Below, in pieces: positions 17,736 through 27,381 of a stretch of DNA of 64,000 nt. A model generated the notes under the pieces. That model did no database searches. It worked only from the letters and a program-made list of their open reading frames with translations, and was not told the DNA's origin. Origin of the DNA: Bacteroides oleiciplenus YIT 12058 (GTDB taxonomy: Bacteria > Bacteroidota > Bacteroidia > Bacteroidales > Bacteroidaceae); assembly GCF_000315485.1 (NCBI RefSeq), contig NZ_JH992940.1, forward strand, positions 1,214,164-1,278,163, given 5' to 3'. Position 1 is the first letter of the stretch, and every line of letters starts with the position of its first letter. A program made the translations under genes and the position numbers.

Positions 17736-18409
17736 ACCTCAGAGAGTTTATATCCAAAGCCATACACTGCTTTTAGCTCTACGGTAGCTTCGGCCTGTTT
17801 CAGTTTCCGGCGGAGATTTTTCACTTGTGAGTAAATGAAATCTAATGAATCTGCCTGATCGATATTATCACCCCACACAGATTCTGCAAGACTCATCTTA
17901 TTGATGACACGATTAGGATTGACCACAAAGTAATAGAGTAAATCAAACTCTTTCCGATTCAGTTGCAAGGGGATTCCCCCAACTTCCACCTGTCGCTTAT
18001 CAGGATACAGCAGTAAATTACCCACTGTAATAGAGACATCTCCTTTTGCCTGTCGGCGACGGATTACGGATTTAACACGCGCATTGAGTTCCGCCAAATG
18101 GAAAGGTTTCGTAAGATAGTCATCAGCTCCCAGTTCCAATCCCTCCACTTTATCGTCAAGAGAATCTTTGGCTGAAATGATTAGTACGCTGTCGCTGCGA
18201 TGCAGACGCTTGAGTTCGCGCAACAAATCCAGACCACTTCCGCCGGGTAACATAATATCCAGCAAGATACAGTCATAATCGTAGTCATTCACTTTCTCCA
18301 GCGCCGAAAAATAGTCAGCGGCAGCTTCCACTACAAAGTTCTCTTTCAAAAGGGAGATACGGATAGTTTCCCGCAAATCCGGTTCGTCTTCTACAATCAA
18401 GATTTTCAT
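17732..18409 (-). CDS. OmpR-family response regulator
   Basis: 225 residues. Receiver domain with the acidic pocket EDEPD near the N-terminus, the phosphoacceptor in DCILLDIMLPGGSG (Asp near 52) and the conserved Lys in LTKPFHL. The C-terminal winged helix (about 128-223) includes LNRKEFDLLYYFVVNPN and RRKLKQAEATVELKAVYGFGYKL. First gene of an operon with the histidine kinase; the PepSY-like genes follow. Confidence 0.94.
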   Translation of the reverse strand: MKILIVEDEPDLRETIRISLLKENFVVEAAADYFSALEKVNDYDYDCILLDIMLPGGSGLDLLRELKRLHRSDSVLIISAKDSLDDKVEGLELGADDYLTKPFHLAELNARVKSVIRRRQAKGDVSITVGNLLLYPDKRQVEVGGIPLQLNRKEFDLLYYFVVNPNRVINKMSLAESVWGDNIDQADSLDFIYSQVKNLRRKLKQAEATVELKAVYGFGYKLSEV

Positions 18410-18464
18410 ACCGACAAAGGAAACTCATAAATTAGGAAACATTCTGGAATTCTTCACTCGCAAC

Positions 18465-19016
18465 TTAATTAATGCTGTCTGTTTCGTACAAATCTTCCAG
18501 CAATTCTTCTTTCGCCATAGATATTTTTCCGTCCGGCGTAACTGTCAGAGACAACGGAATATAGAGATCAGTCTGCGGATAACAAATGCTTGCCGCATAT
18601 ACAATACCTTTCGGTGTGGTCTTATCATACACCAACCCTTCAAGAATGGAGTGTTTCAGAAATCTTGCATCCACCAATGAAGCAAAACTCTCCTTCGTGA
18701 ACGCCTTGTCTACAACAGACTTACCACCAGAAGTAATACGCAATGTGATTCTGTTATCTACGAACTTCTCTCCCTGTTCATTTATCACGACAGGCAAGCC
18801 GTCATCGGGTCTGCGAACCACATTCGACTGATAATCCTTACCTTTATAAGTAAAAGTCGTCTTTGTATCAGACACCTGCATACGCTGCAAACCGCTGGCA
18901 TCCACACTGTCTTTCATCAGTACGTGTATGTCTGCCCCATCCCCTTTTTTCTGTGAAGAACAAGCGGACAATAACCATATCGCTATACATATCCAGAAGT
19001 AAAATACGTTTTTCAT
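18465..19016 (-). CDS. DUF4738-like lipoprotein
   Basis: 183 residues; signal peptide with lipobox WLLSAC. The body has ITLRITSGGKSVVDKAFTK, LVDARFLKHSILEGLVY and SLTVTPDGKISMAKE, the layout I associate with the Bacteroidota DUF4738 group. Function unknown. It is upstream of and in the same direction as the two-component genes, with a 55-base gap, so it may be part of the same transcript. Confidence 0.7.
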   Translation of the reverse strand: MKNVFYFWICIAIWLLSACSSQKKGDGADIHVLMKDSVDASGLQRMQVSDTKTTFTYKGKDYQSNVVRRPDDGLPVVINEQGEKFVDNRITLRITSGGKSVVDKAFTKESFASLVDARFLKHSILEGLVYDKTTPKGIVYAASICYPQTDLYIPLSLTVTPDGKISMAKEELLEDLYETDSIN

Positions 19017-19099
19017 TCTACCATTTGTTTACAATTAACGGGAACAAAGGAACAAAAAGAGAGGCAAAAATACAAGGGAAAGCCAAAATAAATAAAAAA

Positions 19100-19121
19100 C
19101 GGGCGAATCATCATCCGCCCG
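19100..19121 (-). terminator. Terminator after the MutS2-like gene
   Basis: CGGGCG (19100-19105) pairs with CGCCCG (19116-19121); on the minus strand the stem is followed by a T6 run. It lies 127 bases after the stop of the leftward MutS2-like gene. Confidence 0.65.
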
Positions 19122-19247
19122 CTCTAAACTAATACCTGCATATCTTTTATCATACCTATTGAATTACAATGCTTATAAGACAATAGGAAAAGAGAAAAGT
19201 TTAATTAAGCTCTTCACTTTAACATAAAACAAGATTTAAAAACAAAA

Positions 19248-21164
19248 TCATCGTTTACTTATGTTTTTTTTACTGACTAATTCCAATCTATTTAAAGCAA
19301 CGGTACTTCTAATCATTCCAAAAGCAACCGCAGCCTGCTTACCCTGTATTTCCAAAACATTCCCGATAGTAATTTGTCCGTTCAGTCTAACGCTATCGCC
19401 TTTTTCTATTATGCCATTTTGGAGAGATTTTCCTTCAATAGCTTTATTCACTTTGGCTTTCACAGATTGAGATGCTTCATTGATAACAGCCGAATTCTCT
19501 ACTATTTCTTTTCGCTTATCTTCCCAAAAGATTTTATCACGGGCGATAGACTGCAACAAGTTATCCATATTGATAAAATCCTCTCCCAATTTTGCAGATG
19601 ACTCAACAATAATATCCTTTGGAAGCCCAATCCGGGTTGCAACTTCAATAGCAAAAGAACTACCCGGATTACCGATTGAAAGCCGATAAAGCGGTTGCAT
19701 ACGTTCGACATCATAAAGCATTGCACCGTTAACAATTCCATCTGTTTCATAAGCGAAGTGCTTCAGATTCTGGAAGTGTGTTGTAATTATCCCAAAGCTA
19801 CCCTTTTGATTAAATCTGTCGAGTAAAGTTTCGGCAATAGCGCCCCCTATCTGGGGCTCTGTTCCGCTTCCGAACTCGTCAATCAAAATAAGCGCTTTAC
19901 GATTGCAATGCTCTATGAAATACTTCATATTTGTAAGATGTGAAGTATAAGTACTCAGGCTATTTTCAATACTTTGGCCGTCACCAATATCTACAAAAAT
20001 ATGTTCAAATATTCCGGTCCGTGAGTTTTCACTTACAGGAATAAGTAAGCCGCATTGTAACATATATTGCAGTAATGCCACTGTTTTCAGACAAAGAGAT
20101 TTTCCTCCTGCGTTTGCGCCTGAAACAATTAGCAATCTATTTTCCTGATTAAGAACAATATCCAGAGGATATGCCTGTTTATTCTGCCGGAGCAATTGAA
20201 TGTGCAGAAGCGGATGTACGGCTTGCACCCATTCAATTTGTTGTTTATTCTCAAACACAGGTTTTAGTCCATTTATTCGCACTCCAAATGATGCTTTTGC
20301 ACGAATAAAGTCCATTTCTCCCATAAAGTTATACGAATGGAAAATGTCCGGCAAACATAAACGAACCTGCCCTGTAAATTCAACAAGAATCTTCACGACT
20401 TCACGGCGTTCATCAGCTTCCAGCTCCTTAAGGCGGTTATTTGCTTCTGCAACAGCTTCCGGTTCAATAAAAACTGTTTTTCCACTTCCAGAACCGTCAT
20501 GTACACGCCCTTTGATTTTCCGTTTATTAGCAGCATCAACAGGAATTACCATATGTCCATCACGCATACTAATATTCGCATCTTTTCCTATCAGCCCCGC
20601 CTTCTGTGCATCACGTATGGCACTCTGCATATTACGTGTAACAGCTTTAGCAACTTCCACTTTATCCCTACGGATATCTGCAAGACGACGTGAAGCATTA
20701 TCTTTGAGCTGGCACAACGATTTATCCAATATGGAATTAGCCTTTTCGATTATTTTAGGGAACACTTTTATTTCATCTGCCATTGAAGTCAAAGCAGGAT
20801 ATTTAATGCCTCCCGTATTAGTTTTTGCGGCATGCAGAAAGTCTACTATGTTGCTGATTGTCTGAAGTGAGTTCATTAAGCTGAAAATCTCTTCTTCTGA
20901 GAGCCATGCAGTGATATCTTTCTCCACTTTCCGCAGAGAATCACGAACATCTAAAAAATTATCAGAGGGAAAATCTTCTTTGTTTTGCACAATTTGTGCA
21001 AACTCACCTGTTTGTTCCAACCATTTTTCGAGGGTAGCAAAGTCTGCCGAGAAACTCATATCTGCCACTTTTTCTTCTCCGAGCTGACACAAACATTTTT
21101 CTATAATGTATTGACGAACTGTGTCGATTCCTATTCTTTGTTCAAAATTATCCGGGTAAATCAT
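19248..21164 (-). CDS. MutS2-like ATPase lacking the Smr domain (paralogue)
   Basis: 638 residues. Colinear with MutS2 (11554-14079) from the first residue: both open MIYP.NFE..IG.D..RQ. It keeps the core, the Walker A GANAGGKSL near 348, the STYTSHLTNM signature and LILIDEFGSGTEP Walker B, and a short KOW-like end (GDSVRLNGQITIGNVLEIQG). The long coiled coil and the C-terminal Smr nuclease domain are absent, so this is an ATPase/clamp without the family's nuclease module. Not a broken gene: the frame is intact and the tail retains the KOW-like segment. The role is unknown. Confidence 0.88.
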   Translation of the reverse strand: MIYPDNFEQRIGIDTVRQYIIEKCLCQLGEEKVADMSFSADFATLEKWLEQTGEFAQIVQNKEDFPSDNFLDVRDSLRKVEKDITAWLSEEEIFSLMNSLQTISNIVDFLHAAKTNTGGIKYPALTSMADEIKVFPKIIEKANSILDKSLCQLKDNASRRLADIRRDKVEVAKAVTRNMQSAIRDAQKAGLIGKDANISMRDGHMVIPVDAANKRKIKGRVHDGSGSGKTVFIEPEAVAEANNRLKELEADERREVVKILVEFTGQVRLCLPDIFHSYNFMGEMDFIRAKASFGVRINGLKPVFENKQQIEWVQAVHPLLHIQLLRQNKQAYPLDIVLNQENRLLIVSGANAGGKSLCLKTVALLQYMLQCGLLIPVSENSRTGIFEHIFVDIGDGQSIENSLSTYTSHLTNMKYFIEHCNRKALILIDEFGSGTEPQIGGAIAETLLDRFNQKGSFGIITTHFQNLKHFAYETDGIVNGAMLYDVERMQPLYRLSIGNPGSSFAIEVATRIGLPKDIIVESSAKLGEDFINMDNLLQSIARDKIFWEDKRKEIVENSAVINEASQSVKAKVNKAIEGKSLQNGIIEKGDSVRLNGQITIGNVLEIQGKQAAVAFGMIRSTVALNRLELVSKKNISKR

Positions 21165-21397
21165 AATCTCAAATATTATTACGATATCAGCTACCAGCCA
21201 TCAGTAAACCGATAGCCCAATATACAGTTGATAAATAGTATAACTAAATAAAACTGAGATTTCCCATATTCCGACAATGCACTAAACTTCTGATAGACAA
21301 GAGCTGCCTATTTAGTACCATTGATATCTCACAGGTTAGAGATAAGAACTCGCAATATGGTATTTACACGGATGCACAACACATAAAATCGTGAATT

Positions 21398-22510
21398 TTA
21401 ATGATTATCGGACGCGAAGGTAGGCATTATATTTGAAAGATACAACACCGCCATATCACTATTTGTTCCGATTCGGAAAGGAGGCCCCCAAAGAGACAAT
21501 CCACTGGACACATAGATGTGTGATTTATTCCACTTGCGGTAACCATGACTTTGTTCATACAGTCTGTCGGTCAACCAGCTGATAGGCCATACCTGTCCGT
21601 GGTGTGTGTGCCCACTGAACTGCAAATCTATTCCTAAAGAATCTGTTTTCTTCAAATTATAAGGTTGATGATCCAAAACAACCGTAGGTTTACTATTGTC
21701 TGTTCGCTTTAACAACTCAGGCAAGGAGTGGCGCGAACGGTTGGAACGGTCGTCACGCCCTATTATCTGCATACCATTAGGTAGTGTCACCACGGAATCA
21801 CGCAATAGTTTTATGGGGGTCGTTTTCAAGAAGCGGACACATTCATCAATGCCACTGATATATTCATGATTGCCCGGAACCATGTAAATACCCATCGGAG
21901 CTTTCAGTTCCGCCAATTCTTCCGCCATATTTTCATGGTACAACGGGATGAGGCTATTGTCTATCAAATCACCACCGATAAGTATTAAATCGGGAGTCTG
22001 GGCATTTATCATATCCACATACCGCTTCAGCATAGCTTTTCCCGTTCCATTGCCTAAATGGAGGTCGCTTACGGCAACAATCTTCACTCCTTCACCTTCT
22101 ATGGGTTTGTCGATAGGAATATTTATATTTTTTATCTGCGGATGGAGATAATTATAGTAACCGTACAGGAGCAGGCAGCAGGTAAAACTTAAAGCGTAGC
22201 AAAAGCCATACTTCATTGTCGGCACAAACAGCCTCACCACATCCGTCAGCAACAGAGACAATATCATATACAGCGTAAATACCAACCATACCGAGCCGAC
22301 ACAAAACATTGTTTTCGACAAGGAGACAGGTATCTCTATGTGGCGGGTCAATAGAGCGATTACCAACGAAAATGCCGCCAACCAGAAAAAGACAGACAAC
22401 AGAATCCTCAAAGGCAACGATACTCCGGAAAGCATCTGCAAAGCACGAATAAAGATGTACACGTTACCACCTATATAGCCAAGTATAAATACCAAGAAAA
22501 ATATTCTCAT
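21398..22510 (-). CDS. Membrane-anchored metallophosphoesterase
   Basis: About 370 residues from ATG 22510 (an upstream ATG at 22549 adds 13 residues and is less likely). Four hydrophobic helices fill the first 130 residues, followed by a calcineurin-like phosphoesterase domain: VSDLHLGNG (DxH), IGGDLID (GD), VPGNHEYISG (GNHE), then LDHQP and SGHTHHGQVWP for the remaining metal ligands. Related proteins include YkuE/YaeI-type phosphodiesterases. The exact substrate cannot be read from the sequence. Confidence 0.9.
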   Translation of the reverse strand: MRIFFLVFILGYIGGNVYIFIRALQMLSGVSLPLRILLSVFFWLAAFSLVIALLTRHIEIPVSLSKTMFCVGSVWLVFTLYMILSLLLTDVVRLFVPTMKYGFCYALSFTCCLLLYGYYNYLHPQIKNINIPIDKPIEGEGVKIVAVSDLHLGNGTGKAMLKRYVDMINAQTPDLILIGGDLIDNSLIPLYHENMAEELAELKAPMGIYMVPGNHEYISGIDECVRFLKTTPIKLLRDSVVTLPNGMQIIGRDDRSNRSRHSLPELLKRTDNSKPTVVLDHQPYNLKKTDSLGIDLQFSGHTHHGQVWPISWLTDRLYEQSHGYRKWNKSHIYVSSGLSLWGPPFRIGTNSDMAVLYLSNIMPTFASDNH

Positions 22511-22550
22511 AATCGTTATCAATTTAAATAGGCTCAAAAATATCGTCAAA

Positions 22551-22583
22551 AAGCCAACTAAGTTCCATTGACTCAGTTGGCTT
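22551..22583 (-). terminator. Terminator between DUF4248 and phosphoesterase genes
   Basis: AAGCCAACT (22551-22559) pairs exactly with AGTTGGCTT (22575-22583); on the minus strand the stem is followed by a T run. It ends the leftward DUF4248 transcript. Confidence 0.7.
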
Positions 22584-22624
22584 TATTCTTAATTATGAAT
22601 TAATAACATACCTAACTATAAAGT

Positions 22625-22852
22625 TTAGGGTTCATCCAGATAACGAACAATTATCGAGACTTGCTTAGGAACAAAGGTTCGCGCTCTGGGCGTATAGCCT
22701 GTGTGAAGCAAAGCTGCATAAAGTTCTTTATTCAATTTTATCCAGTGAGTAAGTGTACGAATAGCACAACGCTCAGTTATGTCAGGACAATACAGATGAG
22801 CTAATTCCTTTTTTCTATATGTCCGGATGCGAAACACAGGTTCATCTTCCAT
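22625..22852 (-). CDS. DUF4248 domain protein
   Basis: 75 residues from ATG 22852. The sequence FRIRTYRKKELAHLYCPD, then RTLTHWIKLNKELYAAL, then TPRARTFVPKQVSIIVRYL is the DUF4248 pattern, a small Bacteroidota protein with a helical, HTH-like body that is often found near HU-like genes. Function unknown. A -7-like TATCTTTA lies on the minus strand just upstream (about 22874-22881). Confidence 0.75.
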   Translation of the reverse strand: MEDEPVFRIRTYRKKELAHLYCPDITERCAIRTLTHWIKLNKELYAALLHTGYTPRARTFVPKQVSIIVRYLDEP

Positions 22853-22936
22853 GATTATAAAGCTTAGATTTATTTTGTAAAGATACAACATTCAAAAGGC
22901 GAAATCAAGTTTTCAGAGGGAATAAATTGATTTTGT

Positions 22937-23401
22937 TTATCCCAATGGATTGTCACCAAGATCTCCCTCACCACCTTCATCAGGATCAGGAGTTGTGCCA
23001 CCAGAAACCGCTACCTCTCCAACCATACGCGTCAGGCTGGCATTCCGCAGCATATCCTGAAAAACGGTTCCCGGGCTGAAAATGATTTTTCTACGACGAA
23101 TCGTACTTGTTGTCACATCTTCCAGTTTATCCTGGCTCTTCGCATTAATACCGGGGCGGAAACAGCCGAAATCTCCCAATTGTACGGAAAAGCCTTTGTT
23201 AATATTCAACTTCAAAGTATCAATCAGTGCATCCAACACGAATTTCACAGCACCACTCGGCACCAGACCGACTTTTGTCACCTCCTCACACAGTTCTTTA
23301 AAGTCAATCAACCCAAGTGTACGCGATTCAGCTACAAACTTTTCAGCTTTTGTTTTGTCAAAGCCAAACACTCTTTTTCTTACAACATAACGTAAAGACA
23401 T
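22937..23401 (-). CDS. HU-family DNA-binding protein (HU-CCDC81-like, Bacteroides type)
   Basis: 154 residues. An HU/IHF fold is visible: helices near 25-60 with FVAESRTLGLIDFKELCEEV, then NKGFSVQLGDFGCFRPGI (HU core GxxxxLGxFGxF) and the arm region. The C-terminus is an acidic, Gly-rich tail (GGTTPDPDEGGEGDLGDNP). These single-copy HU variants are typical of Bacteroides. A minus-strand -7 element TATCTTTG at 23455-23462 drives it. Confidence 0.85.
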   Translation of the reverse strand: MSLRYVVRKRVFGFDKTKAEKFVAESRTLGLIDFKELCEEVTKVGLVPSGAVKFVLDALIDTLKLNINKGFSVQLGDFGCFRPGINAKSQDKLEDVTTSTIRRRKIIFSPGTVFQDMLRNASLTRMVGEVAVSGGTTPDPDEGGEGDLGDNPLG

Positions 23402-23454
23402 AATTCTTAAAGTTTAAATGGTTAATAAATTGTTCTTTGTTTGTGATCACGTTG

Positions 23455-23462
23455 CAAAGATA
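23455..23462 (-). promoter_or_regulatory. -7 promoter element of the HU-like gene
   Basis: TATCTTTG followed by C on the minus strand, 54 bases ahead of the start codon at 23401. No clear -33 TTG is seen. The rest of 23402-23670 is AT-rich with no gene. Confidence 0.55.
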
Positions 23463-23670
23463 CTATGCCGTGAAAGCGGGGTGGTGCTTTAACGGTGACT
23501 TAGGTATATATTAGTAGAAAAAAGCTGGATATATTATAGCTAGTAAGTCTCTGAAATATAACAGTATAAGAATACTATAAAAAAAGTATATCATTTTGTA
23601 CAATATCAATTATTCCTATTTTTCGACAGCTTTAACACGCTTTTAGCTTAACAAAGCAATTAAAGGACAG

Positions 23671-24027
23671 CTAATGATACATATTATAAATAAACCTTAG
23701 ACAATATATTTCTATCAGAATGGCAATGCTTAAAATCCAATACCAATTTTTCTTTGTCCACAGAACTTTTAGCCTTAAACAGCGAAAAAGTAATATAACA
23801 ATAAATGGAGACAAGCTAATAAGAGAATAAGCATATATTATCCACGATATTTGTTCTCCATATATACAATCGACAACAAACCATACAACAACAAAAAAGA
23901 CAATAAATACGACAAAAGCTCCTATAAAAAGAAATAAAGGGTTTATATCTCCAAAATTCTTTTTAAGGTCTATACCCATCAATATTAGGGCAGGAAATAA
24001 AATCAATAAAACAGACAGTATATCCAT
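23671..24027 (-). CDS. Four-helix membrane protein, candidate immunity partner of the RHS toxin
   Basis: 118 residues, nearly all in four hydrophobic segments (about 2-18, 31-55, 63-82 and 95-112). I recognise no family. Its start lies one base after the stop of the RHS gene at 24029, so translation is probably coupled. Small genes directly after RHS proteins usually encode immunity proteins that block the C-terminal toxin. A membrane location would suit a toxin that attacks lipids, which matches the lipase-like RHS tail. Identification as immunity is inferred from position only. Confidence 0.6.
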   Translation of the reverse strand: MDILSVLLILFPALILMGIDLKKNFGDINPLFLFIGAFVVFIVFFVVVWFVVDCIYGEQISWIIYAYSLISLSPFIVILLFRCLRLKVLWTKKNWYWILSIAILIEIYCLRFIYNMYH

Positions 24028-24028
24028 A

Positions 24029-27000
24029 TTATTTTTCTCTTATTATATTACCTTTTTCATCAACTCGATACGTACCGGTAGGAAGTCTCCATAATTGATC
24101 TATAAAATCCGTTATGCTATGTCCCTTATGTTCATCGTTATTAAAATAAACTGTTGCCCCCTTGATGGAACCGCTAGGGCTACCCAACAAACGATTATTC
24201 GCTATCATATCGTTTGTATTAGTCACTTGATACGTAGCTACACCTTCAACAGCAGTCTGCTTTGTAGGTTGAAAAGGAGCAAAATCCATTTCAAAGGCAA
24301 TAGAATTTAATGGAATATTATTTTCTACAAAGTATTCTTTCAATGCTTGAATATATCCCTTGGCATATGCTGCACCCATACTATGAGTTAAAATTTTAAT
24401 AGTTTCCTTTATATTGCCCCTTTCGTCACTAATCATATTTACTATTTTCATAGCATCCATCTTACCTTCTTTATACCCATAATCTTTTCTATAGTTGGCA
24501 TTCAATATTTTATTATCTTCCTTTAACGCTTTAAAACCTCCTAAAGCTCCATCTTTATACAAAAATTTATCATCATTTAGTATTTTCATAGCCATGATAT
24601 CAAAGCCCCCCCAATATTTACTAGTACCTCCACTTCCATTGTGAAATCCATTTATAAAAAGTACAAGTTTTCCCTGTTTATCCACTGCATTAACTGGACT
24701 ATTCAAGCAATAAGTATACGGGCTTGTAGAGTAATACTTTTCGCCCATTGGATCCACAACATGCCATCTCCCCAGCGTCGCATCATACATCCTCGCCCCA
24801 TAATCATACCAATCCAGTCCATGCATTCTATCCAATTCCTTTCCATTATACTTATAAGATTGAATACCCGAGGTAGCAGTATTAACTTCAAATAGACCAC
24901 CAAAAGGATAATAATGATTAATCTGCTCAACCGTACCCGTTTGATTTATGACAACACGATTATTTTCCTGATGATCTTTCAGGTAATAATGGTAAGTATG
25001 GACACCACCACTAACCGTCACATAACCTTCTTCAGTAAGAATCTTGCTAAGGCTTTCATTTTCATAGATCACATTACCGCAATAATCAGTTTTATCAGTA
25101 TGAGAAACCTGATTATCAGCTAAATCTACTATCTGCCCCATTGGAACAGAAACATTAGCTATTGCCGTCTTATGGACAACCCGCCGCTTCACGCCATCAG
25201 CACCGTAAAAATAATCGGCACAGTTGCCATTCGTAAATTGCAATGTACTTGGCAAATTTAAACTATTATATTGAACCTTCGATATTTTCTTATCGTAATC
25301 TTGTTCTAAATTTCCATTAGCATCATATTTATACTCTATCCCCGTACTATTTGAACCATCTACAAAGTTAAAGGCACCACTATAAAGAGGGTCAGTAGCA
25401 GCATCATTGGCATATTTCAGTTGATTCCCATCATAAACAATAGTTAAATTATCAATCATACCATAAATAGTACTACTCGTTTTGCCATAACGTTGAAGAT
25501 ATCTGATATTTCCATTCTTATCATAACCTGTAACATTCTCGGAAAAACGCCCAGCATTGGCAGATATAGTAGAACTTTCACCGTATGCAGCATTCTTCAT
25601 ACGATTTAAATTGTCGTAAGTAAATTTATAGCCACGAGTTACATCCTCATCTCCACTTACCCAAGTCATACTACTGATATTTCCGTTATAGTAAGCAGTG
25701 CTGGTACCCGTATTATAATAAAGGTTTTGAGTAAACTTTAAACCATCTATTTTTATGAGCCAATCGCGGATATTATAAGTATAAGTAAGCATATGCCCAG
25801 AACCATGTAGTGACTTTGTATGTAAACGTCCAAAGTTATCATACGTATTGTCAGCCATTGTAACCGTCTTGTTGTTTAGGCTGTACTGTACCTTGATCAC
25901 ACGTTCCGCATGGTCATAACCATAGGTATAAACTTCTGTTTGAGTATCCTTGCCTGCCGCAGAATGAACATGTTGTACAGTCAGGGGTTTTCCTGTAAAA
26001 GTATAGGTCGTGCTAACCGTCTCATACCCGCCCATATGATTACTGGAAACCGACTTTACTACACGTCCTTCATTATCATAATAATTTGCCGAATAGAGTT
26101 TTGCACCATTTTCAATCAAAGTAATAACACTGCCAGTGAGAAAACCTTTACTAGTAGCGCTGACACTGGCATTTACAGCAGGAAAATGGTTATCACCAAC
26201 GAAACCTGTCAATGCTAAAAAATCATATCCATCATAGTAATTTACCATATGCAGAGTGGCAGACGTCAATGTAAAACTGGAAGAATATCCACTATTCCCC
26301 AATCCTGAATTAGTACTTAATCGTATACAACTAACAACCTCCGAAGATGCTGAATCAGTATTGGTATTTTCACACACGCCCTGCACCACCAAACGACGAA
26401 ATTTATCATACAAATAGAATGTCCATTGCTTAGTCGTTCGCTGGTTGCCATCCTGGGAGAATATAAGGTTGTCTGCCATGTCATAAACATACGTGATGGC
26501 CTGTACGCTGGGTAGTTTCTTTTCGATACACCGATTACGTCCATCGTACTTGTATTGGAAAGCATATAAAGCCAAATTTGCGTTTTCCTGATACATGGGC
26601 TGAAGAACAAAACATTGATTGCCGTAATCATCAAAAACATAATAGGTATCATTCGTCAGATTCCCTTCCATCCGACGGATCAGTATGACACGATCCAGTT
26701 TATCGGCGAAAGAATAGCTCACATTGCCATCTTCATCTGTTGTTTTAGTCACCTTGAGCTGGGTAGCAGCATAGTTCCCGTTATCAACCAACGTCCCTGA
26801 AGTATTCACTGAATAGTTAATACAATGGAGCGGAGGAGTGGAAGTATTTGTCAAATATTCCACAGCTACCGGATGCCCGCTATACCAAGCCGCACCGGGA
26901 TCATACTGCTGTACAATACGGTTCAAAGGGGAGGGCTCATAAATGGGCTGGCTATAAGGACGAGAATCATTATCATGATTACCCGGTGCAGCACTTTTAA

Positions 27001-27304
27001 ACGAAGAAGGCGCAAGGTAATCAGAGCTGGCAACTATAGGCAACCAGGTTTTATCCGCCCGTCCCACATCGTCATATTCCTGTAAAGTTACCAAAATGCT
27101 ATTTGCCGGTACCTTATCATTTTCAACCGGTTTATGTACAGTTTGAAATGGACGTCCCAAACCATCATAGTAGACAATCTGCTCAATATATGATTTACCT
27201 GATGTATTCAGCATAGTGCGAGTGCAAATATAATTTTGATTACCCACTTGCGCTATTACTATACTCGAAAGACTAAGTGCTATCAATAAATATAAATATT
27301 TCAT
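24029..27304 (-). CDS. RHS/YD-repeat protein with lipase-like C-terminal domain
   Basis: 1091 residues with a signal peptide (cleavage likely after VIA). Many YD repeats (EYDDVGRADK, YVFDDYGNQ, YDNFGRLHTK, YDKNGNIRYLQR) lead to the RHS core, including NHYYPFGGLFE and GLDWYDYGARMYDATLGRW, ending at DPMGEKYYSTSPYTYCLNSP (about 850). Everything after about residue 880 is not RHS: LVLFINGFHNG resembles a lipase oxyanion loop, ILTHSMGAAYAKGY (Ser near 975) a nucleophile elbow, and later Asp and His (EHKGHS) could complete a triad. So the tail looks like an alpha/beta hydrolase toxin. It follows the partner YD-repeat gene at 27382-30327. Confidence 0.85.
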   Translation of the reverse strand: MKYLYLLIALSLSSIVIAQVGNQNYICTRTMLNTSGKSYIEQIVYYDGLGRPFQTVHKPVENDKVPANSILVTLQEYDDVGRADKTWLPIVASSDYLAPSSFKSAAPGNHDNDSRPYSQPIYEPSPLNRIVQQYDPGAAWYSGHPVAVEYLTNTSTPPLHCINYSVNTSGTLVDNGNYAATQLKVTKTTDEDGNVSYSFADKLDRVILIRRMEGNLTNDTYYVFDDYGNQCFVLQPMYQENANLALYAFQYKYDGRNRCIEKKLPSVQAITYVYDMADNLIFSQDGNQRTTKQWTFYLYDKFRRLVVQGVCENTNTDSASSEVVSCIRLSTNSGLGNSGYSSSFTLTSATLHMVNYYDGYDFLALTGFVGDNHFPAVNASVSATSKGFLTGSVITLIENGAKLYSANYYDNEGRVVKSVSSNHMGGYETVSTTYTFTGKPLTVQHVHSAAGKDTQTEVYTYGYDHAERVIKVQYSLNNKTVTMADNTYDNFGRLHTKSLHGSGHMLTYTYNIRDWLIKIDGLKFTQNLYYNTGTSTAYYNGNISSMTWVSGDEDVTRGYKFTYDNLNRMKNAAYGESSTISANAGRFSENVTGYDKNGNIRYLQRYGKTSSTIYGMIDNLTIVYDGNQLKYANDAATDPLYSGAFNFVDGSNSTGIEYKYDANGNLEQDYDKKISKVQYNSLNLPSTLQFTNGNCADYFYGADGVKRRVVHKTAIANVSVPMGQIVDLADNQVSHTDKTDYCGNVIYENESLSKILTEEGYVTVSGGVHTYHYYLKDHQENNRVVINQTGTVEQINHYYPFGGLFEVNTATSGIQSYKYNGKELDRMHGLDWYDYGARMYDATLGRWHVVDPMGEKYYSTSPYTYCLNSPVNAVDKQGKLVLFINGFHNGSGGTSKYWGGFDIMAMKILNDDKFLYKDGALGGFKALKEDNKILNANYRKDYGYKEGKMDAMKIVNMISDERGNIKETIKILTHSMGAAYAKGYIQALKEYFVENNIPLNSIAFEMDFAPFQPTKQTAVEGVATYQVTNTNDMIANNRLLGSPSGSIKGATVYFNNDEHKGHSITDFIDQLWRLPTGTYRVDEKGNIIREK

Positions 27305-27381
27305 ATCTAACTAATTTAAACGGTAATTACACATCTGACTCAAATATTAAATTCAGCATCTTTCTTCTTTATGCCGAAGCA

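Noticed and set aside
20200-20865. 221-residue plus-strand frame
   Set aside because: Antisense to the MutS2-like gene; Ser/Arg/Ala-rich shadow frame.
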